Shown here in pieces: positions 42,967 to 50,581 of a stretch of DNA of 64,000 bases (position 1 is the first letter of the stretch; every line of letters begins with the position of its first letter). The DNA lies in the NCBI GenBank assembly GCA_963756545.1, contig CAVWNY010000001.1, positions 868,001 to 932,000 of the forward strand, in the 5' to 3' direction. The notes under the pieces are model-generated. The model worked only from the letters and a program-made list of their open reading frames with translations, ran no database searches and was not told where the DNA came from. Position numbers and translations under genes: made by a program. Source of the DNA: DATFDN01 sp963756545 (GTDB taxonomy: Bacteria > Pseudomonadota > Alphaproteobacteria > Acetobacterales > Acetobacteraceae).

Positions 42967-44045
42967 CGGGTCTCCGTCAGCAGCGGCGCCCAGCTGTGGC
43001 CGGAGCCGGGCAGAATCATCAGGCAGGCGGCGCGATGCAACTCGGCGCGAGGGCCATCGCCGCGCGGCGCCGCGGCAACCGGTGCGAGCGGCGGCTCGAC
43101 GCCGGCGCAGACCGGCTCGGCAAAGCCGCAGCGGGTGCGGAACCGGCACCCGCTCGGCGGCGAGATCGGGTTCGGCGGGTCACCGAGAAGCGGCGGCTCG
43201 GCGGCACGCGCGTCGGGGTCCATCGCCGGCATCGCCGCCAGCAATGCCCGCGTATACGGGTGGCGCGGGTCGTCATAGACGGCATCGACCGATCCGATCT
43301 CGACCACCTGCCCCAGATACATGACCATGACCCGGTCGCTGAGGAACTGGACGACATTCAGGTCATGGCTGATGAAGAGGTATGTGAGCGCAAGCTCCTC
43401 CTTGAGGTCGAGCAGCAGGTTCAGCACCTGCGCCTCGACCGATTTGTCGAGTGCGGAGACGGCCTCGTCGAGGATCAGGAGACGCGGCTCGATCGCCAAG
43501 GCGCGGGCGATGTTGACGCGCTGGCGTTGGCCGCCCGAAAGCTCGTGCGGGAAGCGTCCGGCGAACTGCTCGGGCTTGAGCCCGACCTGGGTCAGCACCG
43601 CATGCGCGCGCCGGGCCGCCTGCGCCGGCGTGGCACCATGCACGGCCGGGGCATAGGCAATCGTGGCCTCGGCGGTAAGCCGTGGGTTGAGCGAGGCGAA
43701 GCTGTCCTGGAACACCATCTGGACCCGGCGTCGCATGTCGCGGACCGAGATCCCGTCGCGGGCGCCGACGCGGGCACCGTCGAGGATCACCTCGCCCTCA
43801 TCGGGATTCAACAGGCGGATCAGAAGGCGGGCAAGCGTCGACTTGCCGCAACCCGACTCGCCGACGATGCCCAGAATCTCGCCCTGACGCACCGCGAGAT
43901 TGACGCCGTCGACCGCGCGCACCCGCAGCGCGGGGCGCCCCAGACCCTGACCGCGCACTGGGAAATGCTTCTTCAGGCCGCGGGCGAGGAGGAGCGGGCC
44001 CGCACCCGCGCCGGCACTCCCTGCACCCGCCGCACCCCCGCTCAT
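42963..44045 (-). CDS. dppF: Dipeptide/oligopeptide-type ABC importer ATPase (DppF)
   Basis: A 360-residue ATPase: Walker A GIVGESGCGKSTLARL near residue 65, Q-loop MVFQDSFASLNPRLTAEATI near 115, signature ELSGGQRQRVNIARAL near 167, Walker B LLILDEAVSALDKSVEAQVL near 188, switch histidine LFISHDLNVVQFLS near 220, and the family tail with HPYTRALLAAMPAMDPDA and cysteines in CRFRTRCGFAEPVCAGV. The start MSGGAAGAGS was selected because 163 further upstream codons are non-family. Its upstream neighbour in the operon should be dppC, but an IS110 remnant now separates them by about 1.65 kb. Confidence 0.92.
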   Translation of the reverse strand: MSGGAAGAGSAGAGAGPLLLARGLKKHFPVRGQGLGRPALRVRAVDGVNLAVRQGEILGIVGESGCGKSTLARLLIRLLNPDEGEVILDGARVGARDGISVRDMRRRVQMVFQDSFASLNPRLTAEATIAYAPAVHGATPAQAARRAHAVLTQVGLKPEQFAGRFPHELSGGQRQRVNIARALAIEPRLLILDEAVSALDKSVEAQVLNLLLDLKEELALTYLFISHDLNVVQFLSDRVMVMYLGQVVEIGSVDAVYDDPRHPYTRALLAAMPAMDPDARAAEPPLLGDPPNPISPPSGCRFRTRCGFAEPVCAGVEPPLAPVAAAPRGDGPRAELHRAACLMILPGSGHSWAPLLTETR

Positions 44046-44299
44046 CAGTGCACCTCGCGTGTGGAGACTGAGTGGCGGAGAGGTGCTTGGTTTCCGCTTC
44101 GGGTTTCCTGCCGCGACGGCCGAGCGACGCTTGCCGAGTGTGCGGCCTGCATGAGACCCGCCGCGCGGCGGGAGCCGGGAGGTAAGAGATGGGCCACAGG
44201 CTGATGCGCGAGGGATAGCCGCCAGAGCGCAGAGTGATGAGCGACCCGCCAGACCTCCCGACCGGAGCGAACTAGACCCGAGCCCGACAGGAGGTTGAA
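44046..44299. other. Non-coding, probable left end of the IS110 remnant
   Basis: A 254-base stretch between the dppF start and the IS110 transposase remnant with no gene. It contains GC-rich short repeats (GGAGACTGAGTGGCGG near 44063 and ACCCGCCGCGCGGCGGGAGC near 44156) that could fold. In IS110-group elements the region upstream of the transposase can encode a guide (bridge) RNA; whether this does is untested. Confidence 0.3.
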
Positions 44300-45512
44300 A
44301 TGCTCGATACGGTTGGCCTGGACTGGGGTGAGAACCGACGCACGCGGTCTGCGTCATGGAACGAGATTGGCGAGTGTATGCGGGCGCAGTTCGAGGCCGC
44401 CCGTGACGGACAAGGGCCTTGCCGGTCTGATAAGCAAGCTGGACGGCCTTAATAGGGCCACCCGCGGAGCTGCTGTTGCCATCGAGCGGCCGTACGGTCT
44501 GCTGGTAGATACGCTGATCGAGGCGGGTCAGCAAGGTGGTTCCGATAGACCAGAATGCGGTAAAGGCTAGTCGGCGGCGCTATCGGGCCAGCGGCGCGAA
44601 GAACGACGGACGGCGATGCGCGCCTGCTGGCGGACCTGCTGCGCACGGATGCGCACCGCTTCGCGCCGCTGCAGCCACAATCCGATGCGATCCGCGCCTT
44701 GCGTGCGCTGGCGCGCGGCCGCGACGACCTGGTCGCCACCGGCGTGCAGCTGGCCAACGAGTTGCGTGCCACACTGGATCGCTTCTGGCCGGGGGCTGGC
44801 GTCATCTTCGCCGATCTCGACAGCCCGATCGCGCTCGCCTTCCTGGCCCGCTATCCGACCCCAGCCAGCGCTCGGCGGCTGGGCGAGAAGCGCCTCGCCG
44901 GCTTTCTCGCGCAGCACAGCTATTGCGGCCGGCGCTCCGCCACCGAGCTGCTCGCCCGATTGCGTGCCGCCCCCACCGGACTGTGCGCCCCGGCCGAGGA
45001 GGACGCCTGTGGCGAGATCGTCAGCGCGCTTGCCGCCACCCTCGAGCCGTCTGGTCGAGCAGATCGCGCTGCTGAGTGCGCGCCTTCAGCACGCCGTCGC
45101 CGACTTGCCCGAGGGACGGATTGTCATGTCTTTCCCGCGCGCGGGAAAGATTGTGCCGCCCAGATCACCGCCGAACTAGGGTGACGTGCGCGAGCGCTTC
45201 CCCTGTGCCGACGCGCTCGCGATGGAGGCCGGTTGTGCGCCGGTCACCAGGCAGTCGGGCAGAAGCCGCGCGGTGGTGTTCCGATGGGCGTGCAATCGCC
45301 GCCTCCGCGCCGCCGTCACCTGCTTGGCCGACTATTCCCGCCACGCCTCGGCATGGGCCGCCAGCCTCTACCGGCGCGCCCGCGATCGCGGCTGCGACCA
45401 TCCCCATGCGATCCGCATCCTCGCCCGCGTCTGGCTCCGCGTGCTCTGGCGCGCCTGGCAGGACCGAATGCCTTACGACATCGCGGTCCACCGTGCCGCC
45501 AATCCCGCTTAA
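44300..45512 (+). pseudogene. IS110-family transposase with several frame changes
   Basis: A near full-length but scrambled IS110 transposase: MLDTVGLDWGE at 44300, AVAIERPYGLLVDTLIEAGQ near 44470, IDQNAVKASRRRYRASGAKN near 44545, LARGRDDLVATGVQLANELR near 44708, SPIALAFLARYPTPASARRL near 44822, GRIVMSFPRAGKI near 45115, and VVFRWACNRRLRAAVTCLAD then CDHPHAIRILARVWLRVLWR to 45512. At least four frame changes are needed. It splits the peptide-type transporter operon between dppF and dppC. Confidence 0.88.
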
Positions 45513-45702
45513 AACCACCCCCGTTTCTTGGTTCGGCTGCAACGGCTGTTTCCTCGTCCCGGCCGCCACATCCTCACGCGCGGTCGCCAGGGCGGGGTCA
45601 AGGAGCGCCGAAGGCGACCGGCGCAGCCGGCGCGCAGCGTCCTTGGGGCCGCCCTGGCGACCGCGCGACGCTCGCTAAAGCCGAGATGTTGAATAGGCTG
45701 TC

Positions 45703-46599
45703 TCATGCGCGCACATCCATGGCCTGCCGCAGCCCGTCGGTTAAGAGGTTGAAGCAGAGCGAAGTGACGAGTATCGCCCCTCCTGGCAGCGCCGCGACGA
45801 GCGGGCTGATGTAGATTGCCGGGCGCAGGGTGTTCAGCATCAGGCCCCATTCGGGATTGGGCGGCTCGACCCCGAGCCCGAGAAAGGAGAGGCCCGAGGC
45901 GAGGATGATGCTGACGCTGATCAGGCTCGTCGCATAGATGAAGATGGGGCCAAGCACATTTCTGAGCACATGGGCGCGCATGATGCTCAAGGCGCCGGCG
46001 CCGCTCGCCCGGGCGGCATCGACATAGTCGAGATTGCGAACCCCGGTCGTGACGCTCTCGGATACGCGGGTCACCGGCGGGATGAAAACGATCGTCAGCG
46101 ACAGGAGCACATTGGCGATGCCGGCGCCGAGCGAGCCGGAGATCGCGATCGCCAACAATACCGAGGGGAAGGCATAGAAGACATCAATGGTTCGCATGAT
46201 CAGCGTGTTGACCCATCCGCCCGCATATCCCGCGAGGACGCCGAGAAACCCGCCGACGACGAGCGCGCCGATGACGGGCGTGATCCCCATCAGCAGCGAC
46301 AGCCGACCGCCATAGATCAGGCGGGAGAGCATGTCGCGGCCGAGCTCATCGCTGCCCAAAACATAGCCATGATAGCCGATCGGCTTCAGCCGGTTGATCA
46401 TATTGGTCTTGAACGGGTCGGCCAGCCCCAGATGACCGGCGAAGGCCGCCAACAGGAAGATCGCGATCAGGATGATAGCGACGGCGATCGTCGCCGGGTC
46501 GCGCAACAGCCGGCGCATAACCCCGGTCCAGTAGCCGCGCGCCGCGGCGATCCGCTCGGGGGCTGTCGTCGGGGCGAGATCGAGAAGCGGGACCGACAT
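45703..46599 (-). CDS. dppC: Dipeptide-type ABC importer permease DppC
   Basis: A 298-residue permease with the DppC N-terminal membrane anchor (MRRLLRDPATIAVAIILIAI), the extracytoplasmic FKTNMINRLKPIGYHGYVLG and SDELGRDMLSRLIYGGRLSL segments, and the EAA coupling loop (YVDAARASGAGALSIMRAHV near residue 205). With DppB it forms the channel. The start at MSVPLLDLAP follows dppB by 5 bases; the longer upstream frame is a shadow of dppB. The gene is intact but is now separated from its ATPase genes by an IS110 relic. Confidence 0.93.
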   Translation of the reverse strand: MSVPLLDLAPTTAPERIAAARGYWTGVMRRLLRDPATIAVAIILIAIFLLAAFAGHLGLADPFKTNMINRLKPIGYHGYVLGSDELGRDMLSRLIYGGRLSLLMGITPVIGALVVGGFLGVLAGYAGGWVNTLIMRTIDVFYAFPSVLLAIAISGSLGAGIANVLLSLTIVFIPPVTRVSESVTTGVRNLDYVDAARASGAGALSIMRAHVLRNVLGPIFIYATSLISVSIILASGLSFLGLGVEPPNPEWGLMLNTLRPAIYISPLVAALPGGAILVTSLCFNLLTDGLRQAMDVRA

Positions 46600-46604
46600 C
46601 GGGC

Positions 46605-47558
46605 TCAGCCGCGCCGGATTCGCGGGTCGATCAGCGTCTGCACCACATCGACCGTAAGGTTGAGGACGACGAAGAACATCGACAATACCAGGATGACCCC
46701 CTGCAACAGCGGGATGTCGCGCTGAAAAATCGCGGAGTAGAGGAGGAACCCCGTTCCCGGCCAAGTGAAGACGGTCTCGACCAGGATCGAGCCGCCCAGG
46801 AGGTAGCCGAACTGGATGCCCATCACCGCCAGGCACACCGGCGCCGCATTCTTCATCACATGGCGCAGCACGGCGCGGGCGCGCAGGCCCTTCGCCCGCA
46901 GCGCCTGGACGAACTCCTGGTTCAGCGCCTCGGCGACCGAGGCGCGCACGGTGCGGGTTACGATCCCGAGCGGGATCGCCGCGAGCGTTATCGCGGGCAG
47001 GATCGCGTGCTGCCAATCGGCCCTTCCCCAGGCCCAGATCGCCGCCCCGTGCGGCCCGATGCCGATCGCGGGCAACGCGCCGAGCTTGACCGAGAACAGG
47101 ATGACCAGCACCATGCCGAGCCAGTAATTCGGCACCGAGACGCCGAGCAGCGCAAAAAGCGAGGCGAGTTTGTCGATGAAGCCGCCCTGGGCATAGCCGG
47201 CGATGCCGCCGAACAGGCAGCCGAGCGCGAAGCCTATCGTTGCGGCGATGGCGGCGAGCGCCACCGAATTGCCGAGGGCGCTCGCTACCTCACTGGCAAC
47301 CGGCCTGCCGGTAGCGATCGAGCGGCCAAGATCTCCATTGACTGCCCGCAGCACCCATTTTCCGTATTGGACCGACAGCGGCTTGTCGAAGCCGTAGGCA
47401 CGTTTCAGCGCCTTCACGACATCGACGGGCGCGTCGGGGCCGACGACGGCGCTCAGCGGATCGCCCGGCGCCAGATGTACGAGCGAGAAACAAACGATGG
47501 TGACGCCAATCGCTATCGGCAGGGTGTAGAAGAACCGCCGGCTGATCAGCGACAGCAT
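46605..47558 (-). CDS. dppB: Dipeptide-type ABC importer permease DppB
   Basis: A 317-residue permease. It starts MLSLISRRFFYTLPIAIGVT, has the family's FSLVHLAPGDPLSAVVGPDA region, then six hydrophobic segments and the EAA loop (VAEALNQEFVQALRAKGLRA near residue 208), and ends DVVQTLIDPRIRRG. It would pair with DppC and, originally, with the DppA binding protein just upstream, of which only the last part survives. The operon promoter presumably lay before dppA and has been lost. Confidence 0.93.
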   Translation of the reverse strand: MLSLISRRFFYTLPIAIGVTIVCFSLVHLAPGDPLSAVVGPDAPVDVVKALKRAYGFDKPLSVQYGKWVLRAVNGDLGRSIATGRPVASEVASALGNSVALAAIAATIGFALGCLFGGIAGYAQGGFIDKLASLFALLGVSVPNYWLGMVLVILFSVKLGALPAIGIGPHGAAIWAWGRADWQHAILPAITLAAIPLGIVTRTVRASVAEALNQEFVQALRAKGLRARAVLRHVMKNAAPVCLAVMGIQFGYLLGGSILVETVFTWPGTGFLLYSAIFQRDIPLLQGVILVLSMFFVVLNLTVDVVQTLIDPRIRRG

Positions 47559-47666
47559 CGCCGAGCCTCGGGCTCCGCCAGGGGGTGGTCTCGCTCGGCA
47601 TTACTCATTGCCACCGTCCTCGACGCTCCCGCAGGTCCGCCCTCGACAAGAAACGTGCCGGCTGCC

Positions 47667-47864
47667 TCATCCGGAGATCGACACGGGCGTCAGATCCTGG
47701 AACCAGTTCTTGGCCTGCACGAAGCCCTTCACCTTGGGACTAAGCGCGCGTGGGCCGACATCGTGCACGACCCAGATCATCAGTGCGTCGTTGACCATCT
47801 TCTCGTGCACCTTGGCTAGTGCCGCATTGCGCCCCTGCGGCTCGAAACTGTTCTGGGCCGCATT
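47667..47864 (-). pseudogene. dppA: Peptide-type substrate-binding protein (DppA), C-terminal stub
   Basis: The minus-strand frame reads AAQNSFEPQGRNAALAKVHE, then KMVNDALMIWVVHDVGPRAL and KGFVQAKNWFQDLTPVSISG with a stop at 47667. This is the final ~65 residues of an SBP_bac_5 solute-binding protein, the expected first gene of the dpp operon. All preceding ~450 residues, including the signal peptide, have been replaced by an IS256 fragment; the junction is at 47864/47865. Without it the importer has no dedicated binding protein. Confidence 0.85.
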
Positions 47865-48261
47865 GCTGACCGTGCTCTTGCCGATCCCCGACAGCCCCAT
47901 CGCCTGCACCAGGTGTCCACGCGCCGGGTCGAGACGCCGCTGACCCAGGCCTCCTGGATCATGCCACCAGCGCCTTCTCCGATGTCTTCCGGGGCTCGAG
48001 AAAAGGAGGAAAGTAGCTGCCCTGCCTCAGCTTCGGGATACACAGCTGCAAACTGCCGAGGCGCGTGTCGAGCATCCGGTCGCGATAGCCATTCCGATAC
48101 GTGGTGCGGTCGCCGGATCGCTCGTGACGTCCGGCGCCGATCAGCTCTTCCACATCGGTCTCCATCAGGAGCTGCACCACCGCCTCGGTCACGCTGCGGA
48201 GGAAGTCGCCATCGCCGGCTTTGGCCAGAAGCTCGGCCAACGGTAATCTGTCCTCGGTCAT
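47865..48261 (-). pseudogene. IS256-family transposase, 5' part
   Basis: Starts MTEDRLPLAELLAKAGDGDF at 48261, then LRSVTEAVVQLLMETDVEEL, RSGDRTTYRNGYRDRMLDTR and SLQLCIPKLRQGSYFPPFLE. Small deletions near 47960 and 47920 shift the frame in VIQEAWVSGVSTRRVD, and the gene ends mid-domain at TVS where dppA sequence begins. About 290 bases are nearly identical to 31747-32040, but the two copies carry different indels. It supplies the N-terminus missing from the copy at 31747. Confidence 0.88.
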
Positions 48262-48350
48262 CGGGGTCCTCGTCGGTTCGGGATGAAGTCTCGCAACTCC
48301 ACCCTAGACCGCCGATCCGATGGCCACCTCCGCCTACACCGCCAGGGCGA

Positions 48351-49599
48351 CCGAATTTATGGAATGGCCCGCCCCTCTTCTCTGCCGGACTACGCTGGCA
48401 GAGCAACCGGGGATGAGGATTGGATCGATGCAGATCGCGGTGCTGGGGATCGACTTGGGCAAGAACAGCTGCAGCGTGGCGGGGATGGATACGACGGGGC
48501 GTATCGTCCTGCGGCGACGCATGCACCGGGACAGCTTGGTCAAGCTCGCGGCAGGACTGCCGGCGTGCGTGGTGGCGATGGAGGCGTGCTGCGGCGCGCA
48601 CCACCTCGGCCGCGTGCTCCAGGGCCATGGCCACGAAGTCAGGCTGATGTCGCCGGAATACGTGCAGCCCTACGTCAAGGCGCAGAAGAACGATGACCGG
48701 GACGCGGAGGCGATCGCCGAGGCGGCAACGCGGCCGACCATGCGGTTCGTCGAGCTCAAGAGAGAGGTGCAGCTCGATATGCAATCACTGCACCGCGCCC
48801 GCGATCGGTTGGTAGGTCAGCGGACGGCGCTAATCAATCAACTGCGGGGCGTGCTTCTCGAGCGCGGCATCGTCGTCCCCCAAGGGCGGCGCAAGCTGGA
48901 GCTGCAGCTGGACGCGCTGATGGCCGAGGAGGAAGTGCCGCTCAGCCCGCGGGTCCGAACACTGGTCAACGACATGCGGGCGGAGTGGCGCGAGCTGGAC
49001 CGGCGCATCGCGTTGCTCGATGACGAGTTCGCGGCGCAGGCCCGCGATGACGAGACCTCCCGCCTGCTGGCGACGATCCCGGGCATCGGCGTGCTGAACG
49101 CGACGGCGTTGGCGGCAGCGGTCGGCCGTGCCGAGACGTTCAACCGTGGCCGGGATCTGGCGGCGTGGCTTGGGCTGGTGCCGAAGCAGTTCACCACAGG
49201 CGGCAAGCCGCGGCTGCGGGGCATCAGCAAGCGAGGCAACGTGTATCTGCGCAAGCTGCTGATCCACGGCGCCCGCGCGGCCCTGCCGTCGTTGTCCAGG
49301 AGCGTGACGCCGCTCGGCGCGTGGCTGCGTGGCCTGCTCGCGCGGGCGCACGTCAACGTCGCCGTGGTGGCACTGGCCAACAAGCTGGCTCGGATTGCCT
49401 GGGCGGTGCTGCGAAGTGGCCAGAAATTCGAGATCAAGGCCGCAATGGCATCGACGTAGCCAAAGAATCAGTCGACGCGCTGACCCGGCGCGAACGGCTG
49501 AGGAGGTCTGCGGGTGGTGGAAGCGAGATGGCCTGACAGTTGATCGGCGTGCTGGAATCCTGGTGGTGGAAACGGCGCTGCGACGCCGCCGAATTTATG
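48351..49599 (+). mobile_element. IS110-family element with intact transposase
   Basis: The transposase gene (48428-49459) is enclosed by an 11-bp direct repeat, CCGAATTTATG, at 48351-48361 and 49589-49599, giving a unit of about 1.24 kb, normal for this family. IS110 elements lack ordinary terminal inverted repeats. About 66 bases lie before and 129 bases after the gene inside the repeats; one of these should encode the guide (bridge) RNA known for this family. Boundaries are inferred from the direct repeat. Confidence 0.65.
48428..49459 (+). CDS. IS110-family (DEDD/serine) transposase
   Basis: A 343-residue recombinase. The N-terminal RuvC-like DEDD domain shows IAVLGIDLGKNSCSVAGMD (first Asp), VVAMEACCGAHHLG (Glu) and QKNDDRDAEAIAEAATRP (paired Asp). 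A coiled region follows, and the C-terminal transposase domain has LLATIPGIGVLNATALAAAV, DLAAWLGLVPKQFTTGGKPR and the conserved serine in LRGISKRGNVYLRKLLIHGA. The start MQIAVLGIDLG was chosen; upstream in-frame codons have no similarity. It appears intact and is one of the few potentially active mobile genes here. It is unrelated in detail to the IS110 relic at 44300. Confidence 0.92.
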   Translation: MQIAVLGIDLGKNSCSVAGMDTTGRIVLRRRMHRDSLVKLAAGLPACVVAMEACCGAHHLGRVLQGHGHEVRLMSPEYVQPYVKAQKNDDRDAEAIAEAATRPTMRFVELKREVQLDMQSLHRARDRLVGQRTALINQLRGVLLERGIVVPQGRRKLELQLDALMAEEEVPLSPRVRTLVNDMRAEWRELDRRIALLDDEFAAQARDDETSRLLATIPGIGVLNATALAAAVGRAETFNRGRDLAAWLGLVPKQFTTGGKPRLRGISKRGNVYLRKLLIHGARAALPSLSRSVTPLGAWLRGLLARAHVNVAVVALANKLARIAWAVLRSGQKFEIKAAMAST

Positions 49600-49691
49600 A
49601 GGACCAGGACGTGCGGAGCTCCATCTTGGCCAAGGCTGTGCCCTGAGACCGGATACGTTGGCGCAGACTGCTCGGTCCGGATCGCACAAAC

Positions 49692-49719
49692 CACTTGCGG
49701 ACGGGGCGGGCCATACGTT
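49692..49719. repeat. 28-bp exact repeat, copy 2
   Basis: Identical to 35973-36000. It lies about 90 bases after the IS110 element and immediately before the DNA methylase fragment, so it marks a junction between mobile debris and the prophage-derived segment. Confidence 0.75.
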
Positions 49720-49931
49720 CCACCACGTCCTCGGACGCTACCGGTTCTGGCACGACAATCATCGCCGCCGAGATGACCGAGCATGTCTGCCACGCGGTTC
49801 AACTCAGCCCGCAATACGTCGATGTCGCCGTGCTTCGGTGGCAAACGTTCACCGGCAAACAGGCCGCATTGGAGAGCAATGGCCGCAGCATCACCAAGGC
49901 CTCGGAGGCGCGGCTCGACGCCGCTGCATGA
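49720..49931 (+). pseudogene. DNA methyltransferase, C-terminal fragment
   Basis: The frame reads DATGSGTTIIAAEMTEHVCH, then AVQLSPQYVDVAVLRWQTFT and GKQAALESNGRS, ending at a TGA at 49929-49931. This matches the end of N6-adenine/N4-cytosine methylases of phage type (normally DPFxGSGTTxIAA, then an IELxPxYxDxxxxRWxxxTG block), including the S-adenosylmethionine loop. The target-recognition and catalytic DPPY/NPPY parts are missing. It lies directly before a phage terminase fragment, the usual order in tailed prophages. Confidence 0.75.
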
Positions 49932-49932
49932 C

Positions 49933-50165
49933 ATGCGAGACCGCAAGCCGAAGCCGAGCAGCATGCACAAGCTGCAAGGCACCCTCAACACCACCCGGCA
50001 CAAGGCCCGCACGGTCGAGCCGCGGGCCGACGGCGATTTACCAGAGGCGCCGCCGTCCTGGATGAGCGCGTCCCAGAAGGCCGGCTGGCGCTACGCCGTG
50101 CGGCACGCGCCCAAGGGCATCATGCGCCGCATCGATCGCGGCATGCTCGCGGTGTGGGTCGTGGC
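49933..50165 (+). pseudogene. Phage terminase small subunit (P27-like), 5' part
   Basis: Starts MRDRKPKPSSMHKLQGTLNT with an ATG one base after the methylase stop, then GDLPEAPPSWMSASQKAGWR and YAVRHAPKGIMRRIDRGMLA before losing similarity near 50160. The P27-type small subunit binds the packaging site of the phage genome. Only about 75 residues remain; the frame continues into an unrelated metal-transporter fragment, so a deletion has joined the two. Confidence 0.7.
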
Positions 50166-50330
50166 GGCTGCCGCATCTCTCGTTGCCGCGGACTACCTGA
50201 CCATTGTCGTGGCCGTGTTCGGCACCACGATCAGCCCCTATCTCTTCTTCTGGCAGCGGCCAGGAGGTGGAGAACGAACGCGAGCAGCCGGGGGCGCAGC
50301 CGCTCAAGAACGCACCGGAGCAGCCATCGC
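50166..50330 (+). pseudogene. Nramp-family metal transporter fragment
   Basis: The frame continues from the terminase part as ADYLTIVVAVFGTTISPYLF then FWQ, a hallmark transmembrane segment of Nramp (Mn2+/Fe2+) transporters. After a frame change near 50255 it continues GQEVENEREQPGAQPLKNAP, the cytoplasmic loop of the same family. Only about 50 residues of a ~430-residue protein remain. Confidence 0.65.
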
Positions 50331-50581
50331 TCGCTCGTTGCGGACGCCTGGTCGCGGACCTATCGCTCGCGTGCGGTGAGGGTCGCCGCCAGTGCCGGTG
50401 CGAAGCAGACCCGCCAACGGCATCCGCGTTTACTCCGATCAGGTAGCCACGAACTGGCCCGCGGAGCAGCTGCTTCCGGCAATTGGGGACTGGCCAGCGG
50501 GGCAAGCTCTGCCCCACCAAGCCGGGGCCGGAGCAGACGATCGGCGCCTCGATGACAACGATCACCCGCCCGGAGCAATGG
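50331..50581. other. No gene recognised
   Basis: A 251-base stretch between the Nramp fragment and the monooxygenase stop. Open frames on both strands are present but have no family motifs and are taken as decayed sequence. Confidence 0.35.

Noticed and set aside
42522..44204. A 560-codon plus-strand frame opposite the amidase and dppF
   Set aside because: Shadow of genuine minus-strand genes, with no domain and Arg-rich composition.
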